Source: Acetobacter nitrogenifigens DSM 23921 = NBRC 105050 (GTDB taxonomy: Bacteria > Pseudomonadota > Alphaproteobacteria > Acetobacterales > Acetobacteraceae). Taken from it: a DNA stretch of 64,000 nt. Shown piece by piece: positions 1 to 11,896 of this stretch. The notes beneath the pieces are model-generated. The model saw only the letters and a list, made by a program, of their open reading frames with translations, was not told the DNA's origin and did no database searches. A program made the translations under genes and the position numbers. The DNA lies in NCBI RefSeq assembly GCF_000429165.1, contig NZ_AUBI01000005.1, positions 1 through 64,000 on the forward strand, written 5' to 3'. Within the stretch, counting starts at the first letter, position 1, and every line of letters starts with the position of its first letter.

Positions 1-270
1 AGCCGAATCCTGACCCTTCGCCTGTTCAAACAGAGCCTGCCAGACGCCGAGCTTTGCCCAGCGGATGAAGAGTTGGGCTGCCGTCCACCAGGGGCCGAGT
101 TCAGCAGGAATGGAGCGCCATTTCGCGCCGTTCTGATGGCGCCAGAAAATCGCTGACATGGTCCGTCGCAGATCGCGAGGCGGGGTTTTGCCTTTCGGAC
201 GAACCGTCTCGATCAGAGGTTCCCAGATCGACCATGCATCATCGGAAAATACAGACTGTATCATGCTCAT
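1..270 (-). mobile_element. IS5-family transposase, N-terminal part (cut by window edge)
   Basis: An open frame runs from an ATG at 270 to the left edge (90 codons), beginning MSMIQSVFSDDAWSIWEPLI and continuing through RPKGKTPPRDLRRTMSAIFW and WRSIPAELGPWWTA. This is the N-terminal helical domain (DUF4096 type) found in IS5-group DDE transposases, where it binds the terminal repeats. The catalytic DDE part lies outside the window, so it cannot be said whether the element is intact. The end of the element should lie between 271 and about 350, but I could not fix the terminal repeat or the target duplication. The neighbourhood holds another transposase remnant and a broken transporter gene, consistent with past insertion activity. 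Confidence 0.85.
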
Positions 271-405
271 GACAAAGAGCTATGCAGTGCGCTCCGTCTT
301 TCAAGACCTAACAGGCCCTAGCTCACTGACATTGGCCCCCTAGCGGCGCGCGTGGTCCCATGGGTAACGAAGCTCGGCCGACCACTCAGCCGCTCATGTC
401 GGGCA

Positions 406-813
406 TTATCTTTGGTTTTTCTGATACGCTTCTTCGGAGCGAACCGGCGTTAAAGTCGTCACTTCGATGAAGTAGCCGCCCTTCGCTCGAAAATAGAAAG
501 ACCATGCACCATGTGCGTTGCGCGGCGCCTGAGCCTCCCAGCCATCTCCGCTCAGGCGCTTATACAAAGCATCAACGGCATCGCGAGACTTCTGGATGAA
601 ACCAATATGCAGGATGTCGAGCTGCTGGGGATAACCGAAGCCTTCGAGTTTGTTTTCGAAGTGGTTGACGATCAGCACCAGCCCGTCGTCGTCCTGCATG
701 ATGACCATCTTCGTTCCACGCACCACAAGAGTACGCAGGCCGAAATACTGCTCGAACATTGCGCGATCGGCGTCCGTGTCGTGACTGTAAAGGTTGATAT
801 GGTTGAGCTTCAT
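406..813 (-). CDS. VOC-family (glyoxalase/dioxygenase fold) protein
   Basis: A 135-residue protein starting MKLNHINLYSHDTDADRAMF, with the paired beta-alpha-beta-beta-beta pattern of the vicinal oxygen chelate superfamily. The first module starts at His5 and the second at about residue 70 (LDILHIGFIQKS), ending with the typical GGYFIEVTT strand that carries the C-terminal metal-ligand Glu. The ATG at 813 was chosen over the upstream start at 918 because GGAAAGG precedes it and the extra 35 residues are not family-like. Members bind a divalent metal and act as lyases, isomerases, extradiol dioxygenases or resistance proteins. The substrate cannot be told from the sequence. It stands alone between the IS fragment and a gene-free stretch. 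Confidence 0.85.
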   Translation of the reverse strand: MKLNHINLYSHDTDADRAMFEQYFGLRTLVVRGTKMVIMQDDDGLVLIVNHFENKLEGFGYPQQLDILHIGFIQKSRDAVDALYKRLSGDGWEAQAPRNAHGAWSFYFRAKGGYFIEVTTLTPVRSEEAYQKNQR

Positions 814-1274
814 GGCTGTGCCTTTCCGTTGGTGAGACGGACACGAACCGGTCGCAACATGGACAACGACGACCGGCCACCGACGAGGCCAATCCTCGTT
901 GTGTCCGGCCATGGCCAAGAGCGGGCTTATTCGCTCAAGCGTGACTGTCTCCAGAGAGACCGCAGGTTGTCACCATACCTGCATCGCTGTCTTTTTAGGC
1001 AAAAACGACCTTGCTAGCAGCGGAAGCGGCGGTCAAGCGTCATGTTCGCTTTGTAGACGCTTATTGGACAACGAAAATGACTGGCAGGAGAACGGCACTG
1101 TCGGCTGTCTTCTCTGTATCCATTGAACTCACCGGATGTTTTGGGAGAGGTAAGCGGTCGGTCTACTTTTGGATAGAAAAGCAGAAAAATAGTCGTTCAT
1201 CGTGCCCGCACAGCCTTCAAACTATTCTTTCCTGATCATAGAGCGATAAACTCAACCGGAAACAATATGCATAT
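814..1274. other. intergenic stretch without a recognisable gene
   Basis: About 460 bases between the VOC gene and the 3' end of the SDR gene. The short open frames here have no family-like features. The last 100 bases (1180-1275) are richer in A and T and may hold the end of the SDR transcript. I see no clear hairpin terminator and no RNA gene. Confidence 0.5.
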
Positions 1275-2123
1275 TCACGCATCCATAAAAGCAAGGAACT
1301 TTTCTTTCCACTCTGGGTGCCAGCGCGACAGGGCTGGCCGGTTCAGGACCATGTCATTTGCAGCCCAGAGAATTTTCTTTGCATCTATTTTAAGCGCAAC
1401 TTCATTATCGGGGCACAGAATATAAAAATCATCCCGTTTTAGGCGATCGACGAAGTACTTGATCAATTCATCGGCTGTCCATGCCCCATCGGGTTTTGGG
1501 GTTCCCGCGGGTTTGAAAGCCTCATTCATTGGTGTCCACGTATAGCCCGGGACCAAGAGGTGCGCTGTAACCTTGTTCTGTGGAATTTGGCGTAATTCAT
1601 GAGCAAGTTTCTCGGTCAGAACTTTAACGCCGGCCTTGGCAACAGAATATGCTGCATTACCTGGCGGGGTCGTAATGCCTTCCTTCGAGCCGAGATTGAT
1701 AATCGCCGCGTGACTGTCTTGTGCGATCATACGGGGCACGAAAATTGTTTGAGCCATCAGAACCGAGAAGAAATTAACCTCGAGCTGATGTCGCCATGCC
1801 GGTATATCGCTCCAGGGACCGGCGCCCGCCGAGATGCCTGCGTTATCCATCAGTATGGCGACGTCCCCAAAGGCACCATACACCGTGTCCCTGAGCCGAC
1901 AAAGATCTTCATACGATGTGACATCGCCAACAACCACTTCCACTGGGCCTACCATGCTCAGTTCGGCCGACAAGGTATTCAGCGCCTTCTGATCGCGATC
2001 GAAGAGACACAATCGCATTCCGCACGCTGAGAAATGACGTGCCGCAGCAGCGCCAATTCCGACAGCGGCTCCGGTGATCACCGCCACGCGGCCGGGAGCC
2101 AGAAGAGAGGAGAGGTCCGTCAT
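1275..2123 (-). CDS. short-chain dehydrogenase/reductase (SDR)
   Basis: A 282-residue classical SDR. The Rossmann nucleotide motif TGAAVGIG is near residue 17, the DNAG strand motif near residue 93, and the catalytic Ser...Tyr-x-x-x-Lys is present as INLGS followed by YSVAKAG near residues 145-165. It should carry out NAD(P)-dependent interconversion of an alcohol and a carbonyl compound; the substrate is unknown. The ATG overlaps the stop codon of the upstream transporter by four bases (ATGA), so the two were once co-translated. The transporter is now broken, which may weaken expression of this gene. A divergent LysR gene further upstream is the likely regulator. Confidence 0.9.
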   Translation of the reverse strand: MTDLSSLLAPGRVAVITGAAVGIGAAAARHFSACGMRLCLFDRDQKALNTLSAELSMVGPVEVVVGDVTSYEDLCRLRDTVYGAFGDVAILMDNAGISAGAGPWSDIPAWRHQLEVNFFSVLMAQTIFVPRMIAQDSHAAIINLGSKEGITTPPGNAAYSVAKAGVKVLTEKLAHELRQIPQNKVTAHLLVPGYTWTPMNEAFKPAGTPKPDGAWTADELIKYFVDRLKRDDFYILCPDNEVALKIDAKKILWAANDMVLNRPALSRWHPEWKEKFLAFMDA

Positions 2124-2996
2124 TTTGGAAAGCCCACTGTTTTATTGCTGAAAGTATTGCCCACGCGGGCAACGGCGCACGACAGGCCCATCATCGCAAG
2201 ACCGCCAATCGCGAGCCCACCGGCCACCAGACCTGTCGAGGGCCAGCCCAGGCCAGCATTGATGGCCATACCACCGGTCCATGCACCAATCGCATTCGAC
2301 AGATTAAAAGCCGAGTGGTTCATTGCAGCTGCGAGAGCCTGTGCGTCCTGAGCTACGTCCATAAGACGAGCCTGTAAGGCGGGTACGAGTGCAAACCCTA
2401 TACCGATCAAAAATAGCGTTACAGCAGCTGATAAAGGACCTGTTGCCGCGAAATAGAAAACACTGAGAAACACGACATTCCAAACAAGAATACCAAAAAT
2501 TGCGGGGATCAGTGCGCGGTCGGCAGCCCAGCCACCGACGATATTCCCAACGATCATTCCGAGGCCCCACAAAGCAAGATAAAGCGGAACGTGATGGACC
2601 GAAATGTGCGCAGCTTGGGTGAGTGTTGGCGTGATATAACTGTAGACCGCAAACATGCCCCCGAAGCCAACTGTTGCCGCAGCGAGGGTCAGCCAGATTT
2701 GCGGACGACGGAAAGCCGACAATTCTTTCATTGGGGATGCATTGGCTTCCGCTTCAATCATGGGAAGGGAGCAGAGCAGCAAGGAGTGGAGAGCCCAACA
2801 CAACCCCGAGTGCATAAGCGCTGATGAGATTTCCGGCTTGCGGCACAGAGACATGTGTCGAGGCAGCCATATCGGGCAGCAACCCCATTGACGCAAATTC
2901 ACCCGTGCCGATGAACAGGCCGCCGAGGCCGAGCACGAATTGCGCGAACGCCAACCCGCGGGGCGCTTACACCACGTTGCCGCCTTTTTCAGCCAT
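2120..2996 (-). pseudogene. AraJ/YdhP-like MFS transporter, internally deleted and frameshifted
   Basis: Two pieces of one transporter lie in different frames. The N-terminal piece (about 2954-2757) holds the first two membrane helices with GTGEFASMGLLPDMA and ALGVVLGSPLLAALL. The second piece (about 2780-2120) starts after the central loop with MKELSAFRRPQIWLTLA and MFAVYSYITPTLT and covers roughly helices 7-12. Family members are about 400 residues; here some 110-120 codons between helix 2 and the central loop are absent and the join is out of frame. The apparent original ATG at 2996 is followed by a stop at codon 10. The gene is therefore dead. Such transporters export sugars or drugs. It is divergent from a LysR gene and overlaps the downstream SDR start. 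Confidence 0.85.
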
Positions 2997-3133
2997 AAAA
3001 AATCCCGTTCTTATGATGGGCGCGTTGTCAGAATTGAGCCAATCTAAGGGGTTTCTTCGATTGAGGCTCTATCCTCTACCGTCAATGACGTGTTCATCTG
3101 AGCTCAACACCAGCGTCAGTTTTAGAGGAAGGC

Positions 3134-4033
3134 ATGACTCATCTTACCCGTACGGATCTCGGTGACCTCAATTTGGTCCGGGTGATCGCGCGCGCTGGTG
3201 GCTTCCGGCGTGCAGCGCTCGAGTTGGATATCTCCCCCTCTGCTTTGAGTCATGCCGTGCGAAATCTGGAAGCACGACTTGGTGTAAGGCTTTTCAATCG
3301 TACAAACCGGAGCGTAACGCCGACTGATGCTGGACATGAGCTCATCGCCTCTCTCGTCTCCGGGTTCAGCGTCATCGAAGAGGGACTGGAGGGAATTAAC
3401 CGGTATCGGGACCGTCCTACCGGACGCCTGCGCCTGAATGTGCTGACTGATGCAGCACGGCTACTCTTGGCGCCGGCGCTCGCGAGTTTCATTGTTCGAT
3501 ATCCTGATGTTAAGCTCGATATTACCGTACAGGACGAATTTATTGACATTGTCAGCGCAGGTTATGACGCAGGCATTCGTTTTGGTGGTCGAGTGCCAGA
3601 GGAGATGGTCGCACAAGCGATTGGTCAGGATCTGCGGTGGATCATGATCGCGTCCCCGGCCTATCTTGCGGCATCTCCTCCCCTGACGCATCCAACTGAT
3701 CTCGCGTTTCATCGTTGTATCGGTCTACGTACGGGTACCGGTGCTCTTGAACGTTGGGAGCTAGAGCATGGTGAAGAGATGAGGGCTGTTCATGTCGATT
3801 GGGCAGTCATCGTTAACGAAACCGCACTCGCGATTGAGTTAGCTGAACGAGGCGCAGGCATTACGTATTGCCAGGAACATCGTGTCGCCCATCAGATTGA
3901 AGCGGGCGAGTTGTGTGAAGTTCTGCCAGAGAGGTCATCATTCGGACCAGCATTCCACATCTACTATCCCAGCCGACGTCATGTACCTAAAGCGTTGCGC
4001 GCGCTTATTGATCATCTACGATCTCATGACTAA
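3134..4033 (+). CDS. LysR-family transcriptional regulator
   Basis: A 299-residue LysR-type regulator. The winged helix-turn-helix covers residues 5-65, with AALELDISPSALSHAVRNLE as the recognition region and LFNRTNRSVTPTDAG as the wing. The rest is the periplasmic-binding-protein-like effector domain. It lies divergently from the broken MFS gene and the SDR with about 140 bases between them, the standard layout for a regulator of the neighbouring operon. The sequence looks intact although its probable transporter target is not. The effector is unknown. The start at 3134 follows AGGAAGGC. Confidence 0.92.
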   Translation: MTHLTRTDLGDLNLVRVIARAGGFRRAALELDISPSALSHAVRNLEARLGVRLFNRTNRSVTPTDAGHELIASLVSGFSVIEEGLEGINRYRDRPTGRLRLNVLTDAARLLLAPALASFIVRYPDVKLDITVQDEFIDIVSAGYDAGIRFGGRVPEEMVAQAIGQDLRWIMIASPAYLAASPPLTHPTDLAFHRCIGLRTGTGALERWELEHGEEMRAVHVDWAVIVNETALAIELAERGAGITYCQEHRVAHQIEAGELCEVLPERSSFGPAFHIYYPSRRHVPKALRALIDHLRSHD

Positions 4034-4150
4034 TAAATTTTATCTTGCAAAATATAAATATTTGAAAATTTTAAAATTAATAAAGGAAATATAATATTTT
4101 TATTCCAGAATACATATCAATCAATATAAAAATATTAATCCGATTCATTC
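4034..4150. other. very AT-rich patch after the LysR gene
   Basis: The composition falls abruptly from that of the GC-rich coding DNA to runs of A and T such as AATATAAATATTTGAAAATT. No gene is seen in it. It may be a foreign insertion scar or the decayed end of an element, because a transposase remnant follows at 4580-4929. Confidence 0.6.
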
Positions 4151-4579
4151 CTGATATCGATCAAGCAGTGTCAATCTGAAAATCTTCGAGTTCAGTTATG
4201 CGTTCCGCGTCCCATCGTTGAAGTGGTCGGTAACGAGGTTCACCTATCTGCTCAGTAAGAATTTCAACTACGTATATTCGATCCGTCCGAAAATGACGGA
4301 AACCTGTAGATATTCACGCTAAGTGGCCGTTTTTTGAGCACGGTATATGGCCACCTACCGGCGCAAGGGGGGGAGCGGAATGTCGGGTATTGGGAAGAGA
4401 TAGTCGGAAGTAGCCATTCGCAGTGTTCAATCCGCGCTGTCTCCGGCTGAATGCGACTGCTTGTTACCGGCATTGTGCAGGGCTACCGATCCGCCGAAAC
4501 ATCGCTAACGGCGACCTTGCCTGTTTTACGACATGGTGTCCAAAAGGAACAACCATGCAGGAACTCGTGAACGTCGAAG
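4151..4579. other. gene-poor stretch, possibly decayed DNA
   Basis: About 430 bases without a convincing coding frame. Short frames on both strands have no recognisable family features. It may contain the lost N-terminal part of the transposase remnant that follows, but I could not align it. Confidence 0.4.
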
Positions 4580-4929
4580 GGACGCGTTGAAGAATCGAAG
4601 AGTGTTTCGAGACGGCCAAAACGAATTCGGTCTCGATCATAACGAGACCCGCTCCTGGCATGGTTGGCATCGGCATGTCTCTCTGGTCATGCTTGCCTAT
4701 GCCGTCATGGCAAGTGTCCGTTACCAGGCAAACTCACTGAAACCGAAAAAAAACTGCACCGGACACGATATTCCTTGTCCGCTGGTCCATACCGGAAATC
4801 AGGCGTCTCGTCGTAAAACTCGCACAACGCAGGCTGCCCGTCGCCCACATCCTCAGATGGTCTGTCTTTCGACGAACACATCAAGCCAGTGCTATCAGCG
4901 TTCACTCACAACACAAAATGCAACTGTAG
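4580..4929 (+). pseudogene. IS701-like transposase, C-terminal remnant with frameshifts
   Basis: Three short pieces in shifted frames join into the C-terminal end of an IS701-type DDE transposase. RIEECFETAKT is read near 4590-4622. EFGLDHNETRSWHGWHRHV and LVMLAYAVMASVRYQAN follow in the next frame. LVRWSIPEIRRLVVKLAQRR is then read from 4774 through RWSVFRRTHQ to a TAG at 4927. The blocks follow the expected order, but at least two single-base shifts separate them and the N-terminal catalytic part is missing. The element is inactive. It marks an old insertion between the LysR gene and thiC. Confidence 0.8.
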
Positions 4930-5140
4930 GGGTAGAGGGAAGATTTTTGATCTGGACATATTAAGGCCGCTCCGTCTCCGCCCTCTCCATCGCGCAGCCC
5001 GACAACGCCTCACCAGGCCGCCCCGAAAGTCACTTCCCGATTGAGTGCAATTTCGCGTGACAACACGCCGCATATCGCGACCCAATATAAGCTGATGTTG
5101 ACAAGCACCGGTCTTAGAGAGTGTGATCGCGCGCACCAAG

Positions 5141-7195
<2,055 letters not shown>

Positions 7196-7205
7196 ACAAG
7201 ATAGA

Positions 7206-7234
7206 GTGGCGCAGTCTCTCGGGGACTGCGCCAC
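7206..7234 (+). terminator. hairpin terminator after thiC
   Basis: A perfect 11-base-pair stem (GTGGCGCAGTC / GACTGCGCCAC) with a 7-base loop begins ten bases after the thiC stop codon. No clear U-tract follows, so termination efficiency is uncertain. Confidence 0.65.
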
Positions 7235-7450
7235 CTGCATCAGCATTTGATTAGCATCATTCGTTTACTACTCACGTGCGTGGATGGTCACAGACGTCGC
7301 GTAAAAATCAGGATGATCTAAACACATGCACCGCCAACTTCACGCGTAGGCCCAGTGCGATTCCTTACGATTCATGATCTACGCAAGAAACGTCATTTCT
7401 TAACGAATACGGGGCACTTTGCATCGAACCACATGAATGAGATGCAGAGC

Positions 7451-7792
7451 ATGCGAAAATTTATTTTTGGCGCATTTTTAACGGTGTATTCACTGGGTCA
7501 CGCGTTGGCCCAGGATTACTCGACCGATCCCGCATTAAACAAATCTCAGTGGGATTATACAGCAGGTAGCCGTCGGGTCTCTCCACCTTCATACGAAGGC
7601 GCTCCGCCGCCCCCCACACAGGTCATCATCATGCCCAACACTGCAGGCTACGGCGAAAGCGCATCGTCTTCTAGCGGAGTTCCCATGCAGCCAAGAAATC
7701 TCTCACAACGACGGAACTCTTTTTCAGCCTCCGGAAATTCAAAATTTATTCAGCCACCATTGAGCCAACCGCCAACTGATACTCATCACTGA
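7451..7792 (+). CDS. small secreted protein of unknown function
   Basis: A 113-residue protein with a clear signal peptide: basic start MRKF, hydrophobic IFGAFLTVYSLG and a cleavage site after HALA. The mature part is rich in Pro, Ser, Gln and Tyr, with low-complexity stretches (YEGAPPPPTQ, SASSSSG), and probably unstructured. I recognise no family. An in-frame ATG at 7433 is also possible; 7451 was chosen because it gives a standard signal peptide. It lies between thiC and a cyclic-di-GMP gene on the other strand and appears to be transcribed alone. Confidence 0.6.
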   Translation: MRKFIFGAFLTVYSLGHALAQDYSTDPALNKSQWDYTAGSRRVSPPSYEGAPPPPTQVIIMPNTAGYGESASSSSGVPMQPRNLSQRRNSFSASGNSKFIQPPLSQPPTDTHH

Positions 7793-7862
7793 CGACTCAA
7801 TGAACATCGTCTCTTGAATAGCGACACATGCCTCGCATGGGCACCCGTATCCAGTCGGCCGG

Positions 7863-10250
7863 TTAAGCAGGCGCCACGATACGATGATCTCTCGCTATAG
7901 CTGAAGCTTCTTCCTCCGGCATCGGCCGCCCGAGCAGAAAGCCCTGCATTTCGTCGCAGCCACGCTCCGTAAGGAGAGAGAGCTGCGCTCCTGTTTCGAT
8001 CCCTTCCGCCGTCACGCGCAAGTTGAGCTTATGGCTCATAAGAATGATTGCCTCTACAATAGTCCAGGCGTTCGGATCGTTGCTGATTTTTCCGATAAAA
8101 CTTCTATCCACCTTGACCTTGTCGAACGGAAAATTATGTAAATAAGCCAAACTTGAATAGCCGGTGCCAAAATCGTCCAACGCCACCCGAACGCCGTGAT
8201 TCCGCAAGTCCCTAACCAGCTCAAGTGCTTTAGCCGTATCTTCCATTAACAGGCTTTCTGTAATCTCCAGCTCCAGTCGCACGGGGTCGAGCCCCGTTTC
8301 CGAGAGGATTCGGGTAACCATTTCCACCAGATCGACCCGCTGAAATTGAATCGGCGAGAGGTTGACCGCAATACTGATGTCGGAACGCCACTTCGCAGCC
8401 GTGCTGCATGCCGTTCTAAGCACCCACTCGCCTAGCGGGACAATCAACCCTGTTTCCTCCGCCAGAGGGATGAAACGATCAGGAGGTATCATTCCTCGGG
8501 TGGGGTGTGGCCAACGCGCCAGCGCTTCAAATCCGGTGATAGAACCGGCAATATCGAATAAGGGTTGATAATGAATGGCCAGTTCTTCTCGACTTAAGGC
8601 CGCTCGCAGGTCCAGTTCGATATCGTGGCGCTCACGCAGGGCGGCGTCCATACCCGAAGCGAACTCGCAAGCCTGCCCCTTCCCCCCCTGTTTCGCCTGA
8701 TACATAGCTATATCTGCTGATTTCAGTATTGACACAGCATTATCGCCGTCACGCGGACTCACGGCAACGCCGATACTGACCCCCACGTAGGCGTCGTGCC
8801 CACTCAGTTCAAAAGGTCGCCACAAGCACGCGATGATCCTGCGCGCGAGTGCGACAGCATCCGAAATTTCGTCGACCGCTCGCAGAACGATGACGAATTC
8901 GTCTCCACCCAACCGAGCGATGTAATCGCCGTCCCTCAACTCAGCCTGAAACCGATGCGCAACCTGTTTCAAAAGCATGTCGCCCGCGTGATGACCAAGC
9001 GTATCGTTGACAGCCTTAAAACCATCCAAATCAAGGCACAGAACTGCTGATTGTCCTCCTGCAAGGCGGGTCTGGTTCAAAACTTGCGTCAAGACGAGTT
9101 CAAGGCCTCGTCTATTCGGCAGGGACGTCAAGGAATCATGCAACGCCAGAAATCGAATATGCTCCTCTGCAGCTTTTCGTTCCGTAATGTCACGCACGGC
9201 GAGAACAGACGCCTGTCCGTCGACATACGGAACGGATCTGGAGAGAATTTCAACGGCGATACACCGTCCTGTTGCACTCACAAGTTCGAGTTGCTGCGGA
9301 GCCGACACGATCCCGGTTTCGGCTTTTTCATTGTTCAGTATTTCGACGGACGGAGGCTCCACGAACAGTTCTTCGATCGTCCGCTTCTTGGCCGTTTCGA
9401 TATCGAGTCCGGTCATTTCGAGTATTCGTTCGTTGGCGTCGATGATGTTCGACCCCCGATGAATGAGAATGCCTTCGAATGTTCCGTCAGCCAGATGTCG
9501 CATTCGGTCGCTTTCACGCTGCTGGGCGCCAGCAACACGGATATCAAGAAGCGAGGCGAGGAAAACGAGAAACATGACCGCCAGAAACTCCGACAGGCCG
9601 ATGACCGCGATTGGCGAGAACGCCGCACTATCCGGCGTCTGGCTGGCCGACATCCAGTCTCCGAAAGGCAGGACCGATCCCATCGATCCCAGCGGAAGCT
9701 CTGTCAACGTGACCGCGAGCAACAGACTCGACACCAGCACGGGCCGGGCGGCTATGCTGCTGCCCAGTTCCCAGAATGCGAATCCGCACAGAGTCGACCC
9801 GACGATCATCACCGCCATCACGGCTGAAAGATCGTACGCAAGCGTGAATGGTTGCGCTATAGAAACGAGAACAGCGAAGGTCGAGCAGGACATTCCAAAG
9901 GCAAGCAAACATCCGGCCAAAATGACGTTTCTGATGCTTCGACGCTGGCAAAGATAAAGATACCCGGAAACTGCCGCCGACAGGAACGTGATCGCACCTG
10001 CGAGCAACGTGACAGGTTCCGGTAAACGCCCCCACAGACTTGGGTAGGTCGACCATAAGGTATCGAAGAAAGTCGCCAATTCCGATGCCGAAACAACAGC
10101 GCCGAACGCGAATATGCGAATCAGCGTTGGCCAACGCGAAACCAAAAGACAACGGACCGAAAGAGAACCGCCAAGGATGGCGAGCGCAAGCACCGTCAGA
10201 TGCGATCGCACATGCTGCTCATTAAGCAGGAATGTAAAGAGTCGCTCCAT
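7863..10250 (-). CDS. membrane GGDEF-EAL protein (cyclic-di-GMP turnover)
   Basis: A 795-residue protein with four parts. Residues 1-240 hold about seven or eight hydrophobic helices forming an integral sensory domain; about 250-360 is a PAS domain. A GGDEF diguanylate cyclase domain follows with the signature RLGGDEF, then an EAL phosphodiesterase domain. The EAL part keeps FEALARW, VNLSPIQF, ELEITES, DDFGTGYSSL, KVDRSFI and TAEGIE, so the metal and catalytic residues look complete. Both halves appear competent, and which activity dominates cannot be predicted. It should tie a membrane-sensed signal to motility or surface polymer production. It is a single-gene unit. Confidence 0.95.
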   Translation of the reverse strand: MERLFTFLLNEQHVRSHLTVLALAILGGSLSVRCLLVSRWPTLIRIFAFGAVVSASELATFFDTLWSTYPSLWGRLPEPVTLLAGAITFLSAAVSGYLYLCQRRSIRNVILAGCLLAFGMSCSTFAVLVSIAQPFTLAYDLSAVMAVMIVGSTLCGFAFWELGSSIAARPVLVSSLLLAVTLTELPLGSMGSVLPFGDWMSASQTPDSAAFSPIAVIGLSEFLAVMFLVFLASLLDIRVAGAQQRESDRMRHLADGTFEGILIHRGSNIIDANERILEMTGLDIETAKKRTIEELFVEPPSVEILNNEKAETGIVSAPQQLELVSATGRCIAVEILSRSVPYVDGQASVLAVRDITERKAAEEHIRFLALHDSLTSLPNRRGLELVLTQVLNQTRLAGGQSAVLCLDLDGFKAVNDTLGHHAGDMLLKQVAHRFQAELRDGDYIARLGGDEFVIVLRAVDEISDAVALARRIIACLWRPFELSGHDAYVGVSIGVAVSPRDGDNAVSILKSADIAMYQAKQGGKGQACEFASGMDAALRERHDIELDLRAALSREELAIHYQPLFDIAGSITGFEALARWPHPTRGMIPPDRFIPLAEETGLIVPLGEWVLRTACSTAAKWRSDISIAVNLSPIQFQRVDLVEMVTRILSETGLDPVRLELEITESLLMEDTAKALELVRDLRNHGVRVALDDFGTGYSSLAYLHNFPFDKVKVDRSFIGKISNDPNAWTIVEAIILMSHKLNLRVTAEGIETGAQLSLLTERGCDEMQGFLLGRPMPEEEASAIARDHRIVAPA

Positions 10251-10438
10251 GAGTCCGCTTCTCGAGATCTTTACGAAGCGCCAGCCATCTGCGCCTTACT
10301 GAACTTAGGCGTCGATGTCTTAACGACGTCATAAAACGCTGCACGAAACGGATCAGGCTGCGTCGGGCGAAATCAGATCTCTCTGAAATCATCCTATCTT
10401 TCAAATATTACTTGTAAAATCCAAGATCATTTGGAGGA

Positions 10439-11896
10439 TTACTTCACCTTTCCCCTTCGAAAATCATTCCCCGCGATACGCCGCACGGTCGCAGTTGTGG
10501 AGTGACCGGCCCGCAGATTCGCCAGAACCAACCGGCCTCCCGCTGCAATCACGTCACCGGCGCCGACCACCTGCTCAGGCGTGTAGTCCGCACCCTTGAC
10601 CAACACGTCCGGCATGAGCGTACGAATTATCTCCAGAGGCGTGTCCTCGGAAAAAGAGACCACTGCATCGACCGAACGCAGCGCGGCGATGACGATGGCG
10701 CGGTCCGTCAAGGCGTTTATGGGACGCGTCTCCCCCTTGAGCCGCCGCACGCTGGCGTCGTCATTCAACGCCACGATCAGCCGGTCGCATTCGGCGCGCG
10801 CCGCAGCCAGCAAACTGACATGCCCTGGATGGAGGATATCGAAGCATCCGTTAGTGAAACCAACGGTCAGCCCCTGCTCCTTCCATCGGACGACCTGACG
10901 CGCCGCCTGCTCCTGCGACAGCAGATGACCAGCAGGCGACGACATATCCTGGGCTCGCAATTCGCCGAGCACCTCGGCGATATCCGCGGTGGCCGTCCCC
11001 AACTTGCCGACGACAACCCCGGCGGCGGCGTTGGCCACCCGCATCGCCTGTTCCCACGGCATACCGGACGCCACGGCAAGAGCCATAGTCGCGATGACCG
11101 TATCGCCAGCGCCCGAAACGTCGAAGACTTCACGCGCCCGGGCCGGCGCGCCTACGGCCTGACCGTCGCACGGCACCAGCATCATGCCTTTCTCTGAACG
11201 CGTCGCGAGAATCGCTTTCGCTCCGGCCTGCGCCATGACAAGTCGCGCGGCCGCCTCCACCTCGGCGTCATCTCCGGCGTCCGCTCCAGCCGCCGCCGCA
11301 AGTTCCCGAGCGTTGGGAGTGATGCAGGTCGCTCCATGGTAACGGCTAAAATCAGAAGATTTCGGATCGACGAATACAGGCACGCCCCTGTTTCTCGCCC
11401 CCTCCATCAGGTGACGCACGACAAGCGGATCGCACACACCCTTTCCGTAGTCCGAAAGAATGACAACGTCCGCTTCGGTCAAACGCGCATCGATCGCCCG
11501 CTGCAATGCTTCGGCCTCATCAGACTGCAACGGTAGCCTGCTCTCTTCATCAGCGCGCACGACTTGCTGGTGGGTCGCAATATACCGGGTCTTGCAAATG
11601 GTCGGCCGATGCGCAGTAGTCACCAGCGCGTCAGTGATCTGCTCGCCATGACGCAGTCGGTCGCGCAGGGTGGCGGCGGCATCGTCGTTTCCAACCAACC
11701 CGACGAGAACCGCCTTGCCGCCCAGCGAGATCACGTTGCTGACGACATTGCCCGCGCCCCCCGGCATCTCCCGACGCTCTTTCAGCAACAGTACGGGCAC
11801 CGGCGCCTCAGGCGAAATTCGCTCCATTTCGCCATAAAGGAAGCGATCGAGCATCACGTCGCCAATGCAGAGGACAGTGATCGCGGAAAAATCCAT
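10439..11896 (-). CDS. hldE: bifunctional heptose-7-phosphate kinase / heptose-1-phosphate adenylyltransferase HldE
   Basis: A 485-residue two-domain enzyme of ADP-heptose synthesis for the lipopolysaccharide inner core. Residues 1 to about 320 are a PfkB/ribokinase-like kinase with GDVMLDRFLYG, the substrate loop MPGGAGNVVSN and the catalytic DVSGAGDTV. Residues 330-485 are a nucleotidyltransferase domain with NGCFDILHPGHVSLL and GADYTPEQVVG. Length and order match fused HldE (RfaE). It is followed on the same strand, after about 190 bases, by the GGDEF-EAL gene, but the gap suggests separate transcripts. Confidence 0.97.
   Translation of the reverse strand: MDFSAITVLCIGDVMLDRFLYGEMERISPEAPVPVLLLKERREMPGGAGNVVSNVISLGGKAVLVGLVGNDDAAATLRDRLRHGEQITDALVTTAHRPTICKTRYIATHQQVVRADEESRLPLQSDEAEALQRAIDARLTEADVVILSDYGKGVCDPLVVRHLMEGARNRGVPVFVDPKSSDFSRYHGATCITPNARELAAAAGADAGDDAEVEAAARLVMAQAGAKAILATRSEKGMMLVPCDGQAVGAPARAREVFDVSGAGDTVIATMALAVASGMPWEQAMRVANAAAGVVVGKLGTATADIAEVLGELRAQDMSSPAGHLLSQEQAARQVVRWKEQGLTVGFTNGCFDILHPGHVSLLAAARAECDRLIVALNDDASVRRLKGETRPINALTDRAIVIAALRSVDAVVSFSEDTPLEIIRTLMPDVLVKGADYTPEQVVGAGDVIAAGGRLVLANLRAGHSTTATVRRIAGNDFRRGKVK

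Noticed and set aside
511..1017. Plus-strand open frame over the VOC gene
   Set aside because: It is antisense to a protein with a complete VOC fold and has no features of its own.
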